41,723 bases of DNA from Acidobacteriota bacterium (GCA_028876335.1 JAGWSG010000089.1:1-41723), one strand, 5' to 3'. Counted from the stretch's first letter, positions 15,873 through 24,831 are shown. Made by a program: numbers and translations. The notes: generated from the letters alone by a model not told the origin.

Positions 15873-17477
15873 CTAACGCTGCAACAGATCGATGGGCTGG
15901 GTGAAGTCTGTTACGCGGATGTGTTTTGCGAGCGACGGGTGCTGGCGCTGGACGGCGAGGTACATTTCCCACGCAACCTTGCGGTAGCTGAAGTGGCCGG
16001 CGGGCGCGGAGCGGAGCTCACTGATGTATTGGGCTTCGGCGAAGTCCATTTTGAAGAGGCAGCGGAGGCGCGTGGCCAGCGGCAGGACGTACAGCGCGGA
16101 GGATGCAGCCTCAGGCGCGGAGGCGGCGGCGATGGTGGCGCTGGCTTCATGCGCGGCTTCAACGGCGGCCTGATAGTCGTGGACGATACCTGCTTCTTCA
16201 AGCCCGGCGATGTCACCGGAGTGGGGTGTTTCATAGCCGTGGACGGCGGTGAAGCCCTGCTTGATTTGCGTGACGCGACGGTGGCGGTGCATGTCGCGGA
16301 AGCCGCCGACGTCCATGAGGATGTCAAAGCGTAGCGCGGCTCCAGCGTGGAAGGCGCGGAGCGCTTCGTCGTGACGGCCGCGATGGCGCAGACCGGTTTC
16401 GATGATTTCATTAATGCGCGCGGCGGGAAGACCGGCGGCGGCGTCGCGGACCTGACGGTAGGAGTAGTCGCTGCCCCAGTAGAGCAGCGTGGCGGCTAAC
16501 TCGACTTCGAGCGACTCGGTGCGTTCGACGAGATCGACGAGCGGGGCGGGGGCGATGTCTGCGCCCTGCATGGTTTCGCGGGCGATCTGCTCGAGAAGGT
16601 TGCGGGTCTGGATGAGGTACTCGTTGGGGACCGCGTATTTGACGAGCGTGGGCGCGGTGCGGACTTCGCGCGTGAGCAGGCTGGCAGCTTCTTCGGCGAG
16701 CTCGGGCTGGGTGGAGAGTTTGGCAACGAATTTTTCTCCGGCGGCGGCGTTGACGTTCCACGCGGCGCCGGTGGCGGCATCACGGAGCTTTTCGCCGAGC
16801 TGGCGGACTTCCGCAATGGGATGCGAGAGCAGACGCGAGACCTGGGTCTCAAGCGTGCGTGCGTTGACGATCTGTCCGAGCGATGTATTGGTAGCGAGCG
16901 GGAGCAGGTAACGGGCGACGTCAAAGGCGCGAGCGCGCAGCGTGCGCTCGTAGGCCTCGGGCTTCATGGCCTCGGGGCGTGCGACGCGCTGGCGCAGTGC
17001 GTCCTGCACGGAGGCTGTGGTGCTCTGGTATGCGGAGAAGAGGTTCTGGACGGTGGAGGCGTAGAGTTTTGCCGACGCAGAGTCTTGTCCGAAGTCAGGA
17101 AAATACCAGCCTGACTTCATGAAGTTCTGGTAGCGGGTGGAGCGTTCCTGGCCGTCCCAGCGCTGCTCGTCGACGAGGACGATGGCGGCGAGGAGGCTGA
17201 GGCGCTCGATGGCGAAGGCGATGTGGGCCAGGTCGGCGATGGAGCGGTGGCCGTATTGGAAGTAAAAGGTGTTGAGAAACTGCTCGGCCCGCTGGGCGCT
17301 GATTTCCGCCAGCGACTCCTTCATGGAAAGGGCGGAGCGGGAGTATTTGGCCATGGCGTAGGCAAGTACTTCAGGATCAGCACCATGGACGGCGTAGACA
17401 TCAGTCTGGTTGGCGGCGCCTTCGGGCAGAAAACTTTCACTGGACATTCGATTCGACTCGCGACAAGAATACTTCAT
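15873..17477 (-). CDS. Duplicated ThyX-like (FAD-dependent thymidylate synthase family) protein
   Basis: A 534-residue protein about twice the usual ThyX length, with two ThyX-like halves. The first half has YGHRSIADLAHIAFAIERLS (75-94) and then DEQRWDGQERSTRYQNF (103-119). There the RHR of the ThyX signature is lost but the E-x-S-T-R-Y end is kept. The second half has RHRGRHDEALRAFHAG (364-379) and RHRRVTQIKQGF (398-409), keeping RHR but losing the end. In classic ThyX both parts are needed in one motif to bind FAD and dUMP. The protein could combine half-sites in an internal pseudo-dimer or have changed function. ATG 17447 is an alternative start. No thyA or dfrA gene is in the window. Confidence 0.75.
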   Translation of the reverse strand: MKYSCRESNRMSSESFLPEGAANQTDVYAVHGADPEVLAYAMAKYSRSALSMKESLAEISAQRAEQFLNTFYFQYGHRSIADLAHIAFAIERLSLLAAIVLVDEQRWDGQERSTRYQNFMKSGWYFPDFGQDSASAKLYASTVQNLFSAYQSTTASVQDALRQRVARPEAMKPEAYERTLRARAFDVARYLLPLATNTSLGQIVNARTLETQVSRLLSHPIAEVRQLGEKLRDAATGAAWNVNAAAGEKFVAKLSTQPELAEEAASLLTREVRTAPTLVKYAVPNEYLIQTRNLLEQIARETMQGADIAPAPLVDLVERTESLEVELAATLLYWGSDYSYRQVRDAAAGLPAARINEIIETGLRHRGRHDEALRAFHAGAALRFDILMDVGGFRDMHRHRRVTQIKQGFTAVHGYETPHSGDIAGLEEAGIVHDYQAAVEAAHEASATIAAASAPEAASSALYVLPLATRLRCLFKMDFAEAQYISELRSAPAGHFSYRKVAWEMYLAVQRQHPSLAKHIRVTDFTQPIDLLQR

Positions 17478-17543
17478 AAGGGCGGGAAGTGGCTGTGAAT
17501 CGCTTCAGGCCGACGATCCGTTTGGTAAACGTGGGAGAACGTT

Positions 17544-18362
17544 GTGCCAACACGTGAGTTCAAGCTGCGGCTATCGCATCGTCCCAGGCCGATGCCGGAA
17601 GGGCGCTGGGCCATGGCCCAGCGTTGGAATGACCTTTTATTTGCGCACTGGCCGGTGCCTGCCGCCTCGATTGGACATCTGCTACCGGAAGGACTGCAGC
17701 CGGATACATGCAACGGTTCGGCATGGGTGGGCGTGGTGCCTTTCTGGATGGATCGCATCCGGTTTCGCGGTGTTCCGCCAATGCCGGGCACGCGGAGTTT
17801 TCCCGAGCTGAATTTGAGAACGTATGTACGGGATCAGCACTCGGGCACTGAGGGCGTTTACTTTTTCTCATTGGATGGCTCAAACATTCTGGCGGCGGCG
17901 ATTGCGCGGACCTTTTACAACCTGCCCTACCATTGGGCGGAGATGCGGCATGAGCAGCAATCGGAACGCGAGTTTGCGGTGTATAGCAGGCGGAGGCTAT
18001 CGAGCCGGGAAGTGATCTTCAAGGCGCGGTATCGTGGGCTGGGGCCGACGGCAAAACTGGTGGAGCCGGCGCGTGGGTCGCTGGAGTACTTTTTGACGGA
18101 GCGGTATAGTCTGTTCGCGGAGAACCGCGCAGGGGAACTGGTGCAGGCGCAGGTGCAGCATGCGCCGTGGGCGCTGGAGGATGCGGCCGCGGAGATTGAG
18201 CGGAACGATCTGGCTGAAGTAATTGGGCTGGAGTTGCCGTCGGATACGGCTCCGGTTCTGCATTATGCGCGGCGGCAGGCGGTCTATCTATGGCCTGCCA
18301 GAGTAGTACGTCCGCTGCGGAGGCGCCAGCCGATCCCGGCGCAGGCGCTGCCGTCGATCTGA
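17544..18362 (+). CDS. DUF2071 (YqjF-like) protein
   Basis: Cytosolic protein of 272 residues in the DUF2071 family, whose members have no established reaction. Typical segments are FAHWPVPAASIGHLLPEGL, AWVGVVPFWMDRIRFRG, FPELNLRTYVR and GVYFFSLD. The GTG start at 17544 has GGGAG about six bases upstream. The gene diverges from the ThyX-like gene with only 66 bp between starts, so the promoters must overlap. A short gap separates it from fabG downstream. Confidence 0.85.
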   Translation: MPTREFKLRLSHRPRPMPEGRWAMAQRWNDLLFAHWPVPAASIGHLLPEGLQPDTCNGSAWVGVVPFWMDRIRFRGVPPMPGTRSFPELNLRTYVRDQHSGTEGVYFFSLDGSNILAAAIARTFYNLPYHWAEMRHEQQSEREFAVYSRRRLSSREVIFKARYRGLGPTAKLVEPARGSLEYFLTERYSLFAENRAGELVQAQVQHAPWALEDAAAEIERNDLAEVIGLELPSDTAPVLHYARRQAVYLWPARVVRPLRRRQPIPAQALPSI

Positions 18363-18435
18363 CCGGGGGCAGCAGATTTTCTTCTGAGAACTGGCGATTT
18401 GAGAGGCTGTGTGCCGGGTATTGGATTCGTGTACC

Positions 18436-18441
18436 TATAAT
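18436..18441 (+). promoter_or_regulatory. Possible -10 box before fabG
   Basis: TATAAT at 18436-18441 lies about 47 bp before the fabG start. No convincing -35 hexamer is seen at the right distance, so this is only a candidate. Confidence 0.35.
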
Positions 18442-18488
18442 GACCATCGAGACAATTTGGCAACAGATACGAAAGAAGGAAAGAAGGA

Positions 18489-19238
18489 ATGGCGGATCTG
18501 CAGGGAAGAATTGCACTTGTCACAGGAGCTTCGCAGGGGATTGGGCGCGCGTGTGCGCTGGAACTGGCAGCGAAGGGAGTAACGGTGGCGCTGGCGGCGC
18601 GCAATGAAGCGAAGCTGGCCGAGGTGGCGCAGGAGATTGCTACGGCCGGCGGGCAGGCGGTGCCGGTTGCACTGGATATTGCCAGCGAGGAGTCCATCAG
18701 GACGGCTGCGAAGACGTTGATTGACCAGTTTGGGAAGGTGGAGATTCTGGTCAATAACGCCGGCATTACGCGCGACGGTTTGATGATGGCGATGAAGCGC
18801 GCAGACTGGGACGATGTGATCGGTACGAATCTGACAGGTGCCTTTCTACTGACGCAGGCGTTGCTGCGGCCGATGCTGAAGAACCGGTGGGGGCGGATTG
18901 TGAACATCACGAGTGTGGTGGGCCGCACCGGGCAGGCCGGGCAGGTGAATTATGCGGCCTCGAAGGCTGGAATGATCGGGATGACTCGGTCGCTGGCGCG
19001 GGAAGTAGCGTCGCGCGGGATTACGGTGAATGCGGTTGCGCCGGGGTACATTGAAACGGCGATGACGGCCGTGCTGGACGACAAGCAGCGTGATGCGATG
19101 ATGACGCAGATTCCGCTGGGGCGCGCAGGAACGGACGTGGACATTGCGCACGCGGTGGCATTTCTGGCCTCAGAGCAGGCCAGCTACATTACGGGGCATG
19201 TTCTGGACGTGAATGGCGGCATGTTCATGGGTGGCTAA
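18489..19238 (+). CDS. fabG: 3-oxoacyl-ACP reductase
   Basis: NADPH-dependent ketoreductase of fatty-acid elongation, reducing 3-oxoacyl-ACP to the 3-hydroxy form. The 249-residue length and short-chain dehydrogenase features are textbook: TGASQGIG (12-19), NNAG (89-92), catalytic N114, S142, Y155 and K159, and the C-terminal NGGMFMGG. Start ATG 18489 has a clear AAGAAGGA ribosome binding site. It is not clustered with other fab genes here, so a PhaB-like or other SDR role cannot be fully excluded, although the similarity to FabG is very strong. Confidence 0.9.
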   Translation: MADLQGRIALVTGASQGIGRACALELAAKGVTVALAARNEAKLAEVAQEIATAGGQAVPVALDIASEESIRTAAKTLIDQFGKVEILVNNAGITRDGLMMAMKRADWDDVIGTNLTGAFLLTQALLRPMLKNRWGRIVNITSVVGRTGQAGQVNYAASKAGMIGMTRSLAREVASRGITVNAVAPGYIETAMTAVLDDKQRDAMMTQIPLGRAGTDVDIAHAVAFLASEQASYITGHVLDVNGGMFMGG

Positions 19239-19250
19239 AGCTGCCTGATT

Positions 19251-20594
19251 TTGGTCTTTTCACAAAACAGGGTACATCTCAAGTCGATTTGTGTTTTAGC
19301 CGATAACGAGTACGTGACAACGCAAACGGCTGAATCTGCATTGAGAGTTGAGAATGAATCGCTGACTGGAAGTGGGACGGCGAGTGAGGCGCGCTACGTG
19401 GCGCGGCAGCCAATCTTCGACCTGCGTGGTCGTGTGCACGGCTATGAATTGTTGTTCCGAAGCGGCCCAGTGGGCGGATTTTCCGGTGATCTGGATTCCG
19501 CGACCCGTCAGATGCTGGACAATACGGTGTTGTTCGGGCTGGAAAAGCTGAGCGGGAATGTGCTCTCGTTTGTGAATTGCACCCGTGAAGCGCTTGTGGG
19601 TGAGTTCGTCAAAGTATTGTCTCCCAATCAGGTGGTTCTGGAGATTCTGGAAAACATTGAGCCGGATGAGGAACTGATTCATGCACTGAAGAAGCAGAAG
19701 GCGCATGGGTTTCGACTGGCGCTTGATGACTTTCTCTGGAAACCGGAATTGCAACCATTCGTGGAATTGGCCGATTACATCAAGGTAGATCTGCTGCAGT
19801 CAGGTCCATTGGAACGGAGGGAGTTGTTCCGAAGACTGGCGGGCAGACCCGTGGCCTTGCTGGCGGAAAAGGTGGAATCGATGGAGGATTATCACCTGAC
19901 CTGCAGCGAAGGGTTCCGATTTTTTCAAGGGTATTATTTCTGCCGTCCAACGCTTCTGGAAAACCACAAGGTTCCGGAGAACAGGATTTCGCAGCTCGAA
20001 CTGCTGGCTACGCTTCAACAGAGCGGCTTTGATGTGCATCGCATTACGCGCATGGTGAAGCGGGATGCAGGGATTACCTATCGGCTCCTGCGTCTGATCA
20101 ACTCACCGATGTACGGTCTGCAGAAGGAAATTGGATCAGTGGAGACTGCTCTCATCACCGTGGGCGAAAGCACGTTTCGGCGAATTGTGATGCTGGCCGT
20201 GGCGAGCGAGTTGAATGCGGGGGGCACCGGCGAGATTCTGAAAATGGCACTGGTTCGGGCGCGCTTTTGTGAACGGGCAGCGGGTGACTTTGGTCTGGAT
20301 GCGAATGAGCAATACCTGGTGGGAATGTTCAGCGTGCTTCCCACCATGCTGCGGGTTCCGATGGAGTCTGCAATTGAGAGCCTTCCACTAGGAAATGAGA
20401 TTCGCTCGGCGCTGATGGGCGATCAATGCGCGGAACGCTGCGCACTGGATTGGGTAGAGGGTGTGGAGCAGGGCGACTGGAGGCGTTGCGACGCGATTAC
20501 ACGAGAGAGCAACGTTGCGGGATCCAAGTTGCTGGAAGCGTATGAGGCCGCAACCCAGTGGGCAGCGGCCCTGTTAAGTTCTGCAGGAGTGTGA
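19251..20594 (+). CDS. EAL-HDOD signalling protein (YuxH-like)
   Basis: A 447-residue protein combining an EAL-type domain and an HDOD domain. ARQPIFDLRGRVHGYELLFR (residues 51-70) and LALDDF mark the EAL fold, but the EAL triplet is ELL and several metal ligands are missing, so c-di-GMP hydrolysis is unlikely. From about residue 235 comes HDOD (LLATLQQSGFDVHRITRMVK, then YRLLRLINSP), a domain of regulators of motility and biofilm. The start is unsure: TTG 19251, 12 bp after fabG, or GTG 19314, which removes a non-conserved leader. The close spacing suggests co-transcription with fabG. Confidence 0.88.
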   Translation: MVFSQNRVHLKSICVLADNEYVTTQTAESALRVENESLTGSGTASEARYVARQPIFDLRGRVHGYELLFRSGPVGGFSGDLDSATRQMLDNTVLFGLEKLSGNVLSFVNCTREALVGEFVKVLSPNQVVLEILENIEPDEELIHALKKQKAHGFRLALDDFLWKPELQPFVELADYIKVDLLQSGPLERRELFRRLAGRPVALLAEKVESMEDYHLTCSEGFRFFQGYYFCRPTLLENHKVPENRISQLELLATLQQSGFDVHRITRMVKRDAGITYRLLRLINSPMYGLQKEIGSVETALITVGESTFRRIVMLAVASELNAGGTGEILKMALVRARFCERAAGDFGLDANEQYLVGMFSVLPTMLRVPMESAIESLPLGNEIRSALMGDQCAERCALDWVEGVEQGDWRRCDAITRESNVAGSKLLEAYEAATQWAAALLSSAGV

Positions 20595-20602
20595 ACCGCG
20601 CC

Positions 20603-20635
20603 GTTCGCAGGAATCCGAATAATGCTTTTGCGAAC
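20603..20635. terminator. Weak stem-loop between convergent genes
   Basis: GTTCGCA (20603-20609) and TGCGAAC (20629-20635) are perfect arms in the 41 bp between two convergent stops. There is no clear U-tract, so terminator function is a guess. Confidence 0.35.
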
Positions 20636-21397
20636 TTACTGAGGAGGCATTGGCGGGTCCTGTTGACTGGGGCCCTCTGCGCCCCGCGGCCTGCCCATGA
20701 CTGTGACACCCGTCGCGACGAAATGGCCGTCTTTCAGAGCACCTTCGGCGCGGACCATGTCGCCGACCTGAATGTCAACGAGAGTGATGGGTTCGCGGCG
20801 GCGACGGAATTCGGTATTTTCGTCCGCTCTGAATACGTGGGTTGCGTTTCCGGAGCCGCCCTGCAGAGTGACGGAGACACCCTGGATGGCAGTGACTCTG
20901 CCAGCGAGCCAGGTCTTGCCGAAGTTGGCTTCCATCTCGCGCATTTGTTTTGCGCGTTCGGGATCAATTTGAACGATGAAGACGGCGCCGATGGAATTGT
21001 GCGCGGCGTCCACTTCACCGTTGGCTCCAATGATGTCACCGACTTTGATTTCGTCCGGCTTAAGCATTTGAGGAGGAGTCCTCTGCCCACCGTCTTCTTT
21101 GCCGGCGCGTTCGCCGCGGCTGCGACGCATTCCCTGCTTCATAATGCGGGTGTTGACGCTGTAATGAACGGTGTAGGTTTCGTCAGCATCCGTGCGAATG
21201 GTGTAATGATCGGCTGTGACCTCAGTGACCGTGCCCATGACACCGCGGCCCATGCCCATGCCATTACCCCAGGTTCCACGAGGCGCAAAATTGCCTGAAG
21301 GGTTGGATTGAGCGTCCGGCGGCACAGCCGCTTCCTGCGCAAAGGAGGCGCTTAAAGCGGCGCCAAGAAAGAGGACTGCCAACAGGCGGATACTCAT
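20636..21397 (-). CDS. Secreted protein with DUF5666-like repeats
   Basis: Exported protein of 253 residues with a signal peptide (MSIRLLAVLFLGAALSASFA, then Q). Two similar beta-rich units follow. The first runs from GVMGTVTEVTADHYTIRT with VGDIIGANGEV, the second from AGRVTAIQGVSVTLQGG with VGDMVRAEGAL. The alternation of G-x-V-x-x-V and VGD segments matches the DUF5666 pattern, a domain of unknown role found in secreted bacterial proteins. The linker is rich in Arg and Pro. A GGAGA ribosome binding site precedes the ATG. The TPR gene lies 112 bp upstream on the same strand. Confidence 0.75.
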   Translation of the reverse strand: MSIRLLAVLFLGAALSASFAQEAAVPPDAQSNPSGNFAPRGTWGNGMGMGRGVMGTVTEVTADHYTIRTDADETYTVHYSVNTRIMKQGMRRSRGERAGKEDGGQRTPPQMLKPDEIKVGDIIGANGEVDAAHNSIGAVFIVQIDPERAKQMREMEANFGKTWLAGRVTAIQGVSVTLQGGSGNATHVFRADENTEFRRRREPITLVDIQVGDMVRAEGALKDGHFVATGVTVMGRPRGAEGPSQQDPPMPPQ

Positions 21398-21509
21398 GAT
21401 GCGGTCTCCAGGATTGAATCGACCGGCACGTTATGCCGTGCCTGAGCAGATAGACGTATCAGGAGGCCGGTAAGACGACGGTGGATCCGCAAAACTCAAG
21501 GCCGGATCA

Positions 21510-22340
21510 CTACGGTGACTTTTGTTCGGAGAGCAGTTGCTCGAAGATGGGGTTGCCGTGAAGCGCTGCAAATTCGTGATCATCTCGGATCATTCTGGGA
21601 TTGGCAAATCCTTCATTGAGCGCCTTGCGCAGATATTCAATGGCGCGATCATTAAAGCCGGCACGGACGCACCCTTTGGCCATGTAGTAATTCATGGCAC
21701 CTCGCTCTTTAATGGTGGCTGGATTTTCCACCTTGGGGCGCCCTGCGGAAGAAAAGATGGTCGGATCGGCGGCAAGCGCGGCCTTGTAGGCTTCCCAACC
21801 TTTTTCGTATTTGTGACGTGTGAACAATTCCGTTCCAAGATTCTTGAGGACAAGCGCGGAATGGGGATCGCTCTTGAGCGCTTTGCGGTAGAGCTTTTCT
21901 GCCTGCTTGTATTTTTTCTGCGAGTCGTAAACTGTTCCCAGATTGTTTAATACGACAGAGTTGTTGGGATCGAGCTTCAGAGAATTTTTGTAAGACTCTT
22001 CGGCATCGTTAAGATTGAACATCATTTGATAAGCGATTCCGAGTTTGTTCCATGTGGTTGCGCTGGGATGCGCCTTCTTGTATGCCTCAATGGCGGCCTG
22101 ATAGCGCTTTCTCGCCATCATGGAATCGCCCAACTGCTCCGGAGTGGGAGAGAATGCGGCAACAGGCTGAATGGCAAGTTTATTTTCGCTTGAAGTAGTC
22201 TGCTGCGTCTGAGTAGGGGGTTGAGGAGTGGGAGGAGCTGCAACTGGATCTTCCTGCTGTGCATAAAGGGCTGTGCCCGCAATGACGAGAGCCGAGCTGA
22301 TCGCAATTGCCCGCAGCTGCGCGCGTCGATCGGAGAACAT
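21510..22340 (-). CDS. Secreted tetratricopeptide repeat protein
   Basis: Protein of 276 residues with a signal peptide (ALVIAGTALYAQ), a Pro/Gln/Thr-rich linker (residues 30-60) and at least four TPR units between about 65 and 270, including TTWNKLGIAYQMMFNLNDAEESYK and VVLNNLGTVYDSQKKYKQAEKLYR in part. TPRs mediate protein-protein contacts, so it likely acts as a periplasmic scaffold. The ribosome binding site AAAGGAGG before ATG 22340 is excellent. The partner is unknown. It diverges from egtB. Confidence 0.88.
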   Translation of the reverse strand: MFSDRRAQLRAIAISSALVIAGTALYAQQEDPVAAPPTPQPPTQTQQTTSSENKLAIQPVAAFSPTPEQLGDSMMARKRYQAAIEAYKKAHPSATTWNKLGIAYQMMFNLNDAEESYKNSLKLDPNNSVVLNNLGTVYDSQKKYKQAEKLYRKALKSDPHSALVLKNLGTELFTRHKYEKGWEAYKAALAADPTIFSSAGRPKVENPATIKERGAMNYYMAKGCVRAGFNDRAIEYLRKALNEGFANPRMIRDDHEFAALHGNPIFEQLLSEQKSP

Positions 22341-22416
22341 GTTTTCCTCCTTTGCAGAAGGAATTGCAACGGTCGTTGAACCGTCGCGAAGAATTAAAGC
22401 ACCTTCGGAAGTAATT

Positions 22417-22459
22417 TGTCATGCGTGACAGTACACTTTGTGCCGCGATTCGTCACAAA
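22417..22459. promoter_or_regulatory. Candidate operators between the TPR gene and egtB
   Basis: TGTCATGCGTGACA (22417-22430) has perfect TGTCA/TGACA arms. TTTGTG (22437-22442) and CACAAA (22454-22459) form a second inverted pair. Both lie in the divergent gap. The cognate regulator is unknown. Confidence 0.4.
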
Positions 22460-22548
22460 ATCGAGGAGTTGAGGGTAATACCCAAAAAAATTCAACAGTT
22501 TAGGAATCACCTTCTTTGCTCGTGCATCCAGTCATAGAGAGAGACCCA

Positions 22549-23811
22549 ATGGCCGCAACTGTTTCCGCAATCTCTGAAACAACGAGAATTTATACGCGTT
22601 TTGATTCTGTGCGTACGCGCACGCTGTACCTGTGCCGCGGGCTGACAGCCGAGGACATGATGGTGCAGTCGTGTGCGGAGGCATCGCCTGCGAAGTGGCA
22701 TCTGGCACATACCGCCTGGTTTTTCGAGTCGTTTGTATTGCGCGAGTTTCTGCCGGGGTATCAGGTTTTCAATGAAGACTTTGCGTGGTTATTCAATAGC
22801 TACTACCAGAGCTTTACGGCGTTTCCTGAGAAGCGGCTTCGGGCATCGTTCTCGCGTCCACCCCTGGATGAAGTGCTGCGCTATCGCACGCATGTGGATG
22901 AGGGTGTTCGGCGTCTGCTTGAAAATGGCGCTCCGGCAGAGGCGTTGCGTCGGATTGAGTTGGGCCTGAATCATGAGGAGCAACACCAGGAGCTTTTGCT
23001 CACGGATATTCTGCATGCGTTTTTTACGAATCCATTGAAGCCGGCGTATCTGGAGGGGAATACGGAAGTGAACGCGGCTGAAACTTCACAGGCGCTGGAG
23101 TTTGTCCGCTTTGATGGCGGCCTGCGCGAAGTGGGGCATGGCGGTGGAGGATTTGGTTTTGACAATGAGATGCCGCGGCACAAAACCTGGCTTGAGCCTT
23201 ACCGACTTGCCACGCGACTTGTGACGTGCGAAGAATTTGCTGAGTTTATGGCCGATGGCGGATACAGCCGTGCGGAGCTCTGGCTTTCCGCTGGCTGGGA
23301 TGCGGTACAACGTGAAGCGTGGAGGGCGCCGCTGTACTGGAGCGAGCATGATGGAGAGTGGAGAGTCTTTACGCTGCGCGGCGAGCAGACGCTTGAGGCA
23401 TTGCGCTCAGCACCGGTGAGCCATGTGAGCTACTTTGAGGCCGATGCGTATGCGCGATGGGCAGGGTACCGTCTACCGACGGAGTTTGAATGGGAGGCGG
23501 CAGTTGAAGGCAGCCCGGTGGAAGGGAATCTGCTGGAGAGTGGACGGCTGGTGCCTGTTGCAGAGGACGAATGTGCTCGATGGTTCGGCAACTGCTGGCA
23601 GTGGACGGCAAGCGCGTATCTTGGGTATCCCGGATTTCAACCACTGCCCGGATCGCTGGGCGAGTACAACGGAAAGTTTATGAGTGGGCAGATGGTGCTG
23701 CGCGGTGGATCATGCGTAACGCCAAGAGCGCACATACGTTCCACCTATCGCAATTTTTTCTCGCCGGAGACACGCTGGCAGTTCTCCGGAATCCGTCTTG
23801 CAGCACTGTAA
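22549..23811 (+). CDS. egtB: Ergothioneine biosynthesis sulfoxide synthase EgtB
   Basis: Non-heme iron enzyme joining hercynine to a thiol (gamma-glutamylcysteine or cysteine) through an oxygen-dependent C-S bond. Numbered from ATG 22549 it has 420 residues. The N-terminal DinB-like domain gives the iron ligands H51 (KWHLAHT), H142 and H146 (NHEEQHQE). The C-terminal domain is of the formylglycine-generating-enzyme fold, with GYRLPTEFEWEAA, NCWQWTASAY and LRGGSC. ATG 22549 is preferred over TTG 22516 because GAGAGAG precedes it and the extension is not conserved. egtD follows 33 bp downstream. Confidence 0.93.
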   Translation: MAATVSAISETTRIYTRFDSVRTRTLYLCRGLTAEDMMVQSCAEASPAKWHLAHTAWFFESFVLREFLPGYQVFNEDFAWLFNSYYQSFTAFPEKRLRASFSRPPLDEVLRYRTHVDEGVRRLLENGAPAEALRRIELGLNHEEQHQELLLTDILHAFFTNPLKPAYLEGNTEVNAAETSQALEFVRFDGGLREVGHGGGGFGFDNEMPRHKTWLEPYRLATRLVTCEEFAEFMADGGYSRAELWLSAGWDAVQREAWRAPLYWSEHDGEWRVFTLRGEQTLEALRSAPVSHVSYFEADAYARWAGYRLPTEFEWEAAVEGSPVEGNLLESGRLVPVAEDECARWFGNCWQWTASAYLGYPGFQPLPGSLGEYNGKFMSGQMVLRGGSCVTPRAHIRSTYRNFFSPETRWQFSGIRLAAL

Positions 23812-23844
23812 CCGCGCCCCGCTCACGCGCATCGAACGGACAAG

Positions 23845-24822
23845 ATGGCAATTCTTTCTGCACTAACTCCCTCTCTGCCTCTTCGTGAACGAATCGCTCT
23901 ATCCGCGCGGGAAGGCCTTCTGTGCCGCCCAAAGTGGTTGCCGTCCTGGCTTTTCTATGACGATGCGGGGTCGGTGCTTTTTGATCAGATCACGGAGCTG
24001 CCCGAGTACTACCTGACGCGGACCGAGCGCGGGATTTTTGAGACCAATGCCGACGACGTTGTTGCGCAGGCAGCGCGAGGCGCACAGTTGCGCATTACAG
24101 AGCTGGGAGCGGGAACCGCGGGTAAGACACAGTTACTGCTTGCTGCTGCTTTGTGCAGGCAGGAACGGATTGTCTATGAACCGGTGGACGTATCTGCAAG
24201 TGCGCTGACAGCGGCGCAGGAAATGATTGAGCAGGAGTTTCTGACTGTTTGTGTTGAGCCGAGCGCGATGGATTATACGGATGGTTTGACGCTGGAACCA
24301 CGAAAGCAGAATGAGCGGCGTCTGGTGCTTTACATCGGTTCAAGCATCGGCAATTTTGAGCCTGCGGAGGCAGAAGCGTTGCTCGCGAGGATGCGAGAGT
24401 CACTGGAGCCGGGAGATTGTTTGCTGCTGGGCGTGGATCTCGCGAAGGACGAGCATCTGCTGCTGGCTGCGTATGACGATGCGGCGGGAGTGACTGCTGA
24501 CTTTAACAAGAACATGCTGGTCCGGCTGAATCGCGAACTGGGCGCGGATTTTGATCTGGACGCGTTTAAGCATCGCGCGTTGTGGAACGCGGAGGCTTCA
24601 CGCATGGAGATGCATCTGGAAAGTGTTCGTGCGCAGAAAGTAAACCTGGCTGCTGCAAATCTCGAAGTGCAATTCAAGGCAGGCGAGACGATTCACACGG
24701 AGAACAGCTACAAGTACCGGCGCGGCGATGCGGAGAGGTTACTCCGATCCGCGGGTTTTAGACCAGAGCTGACGTGGACCGATGAGCATGGTTGGTTTGC
24801 TGTGCATTTGGCGCGGGTGTGA
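23845..24822 (+). CDS. egtD: L-histidine N-alpha-methyltransferase EgtD
   Basis: S-adenosylmethionine-dependent enzyme that trimethylates histidine to hercynine, the first step of ergothioneine formation. The 325-residue length fits the family. Signatures are YDDAGSVLFDQITELPEYY, ELGAGTAGKT (SAM-binding loop), YIGSSIGNFEP and HTENSYKY near the C-terminus, which binds the substrate in known EgtD. The order egtB-egtD with no egtA, egtC or egtE nearby suggests the shorter route or genes elsewhere. It ends 9 bp from the convergent regulator gene. Confidence 0.94.
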   Translation: MAILSALTPSLPLRERIALSAREGLLCRPKWLPSWLFYDDAGSVLFDQITELPEYYLTRTERGIFETNADDVVAQAARGAQLRITELGAGTAGKTQLLLAAALCRQERIVYEPVDVSASALTAAQEMIEQEFLTVCVEPSAMDYTDGLTLEPRKQNERRLVLYIGSSIGNFEPAEAEALLARMRESLEPGDCLLLGVDLAKDEHLLLAAYDDAAGVTADFNKNMLVRLNRELGADFDLDAFKHRALWNAEASRMEMHLESVRAQKVNLAAANLEVQFKAGETIHTENSYKYRRGDAERLLRSAGFRPELTWTDEHGWFAVHLARV

Positions 24823-24831
24823 TCGCCCGGC

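Noticed and set aside
22439-22457. CRP-like site TGTG...CACA before egtB
   Set aside because: The spacing between half-sites (11 bp) does not match the CRP consensus.
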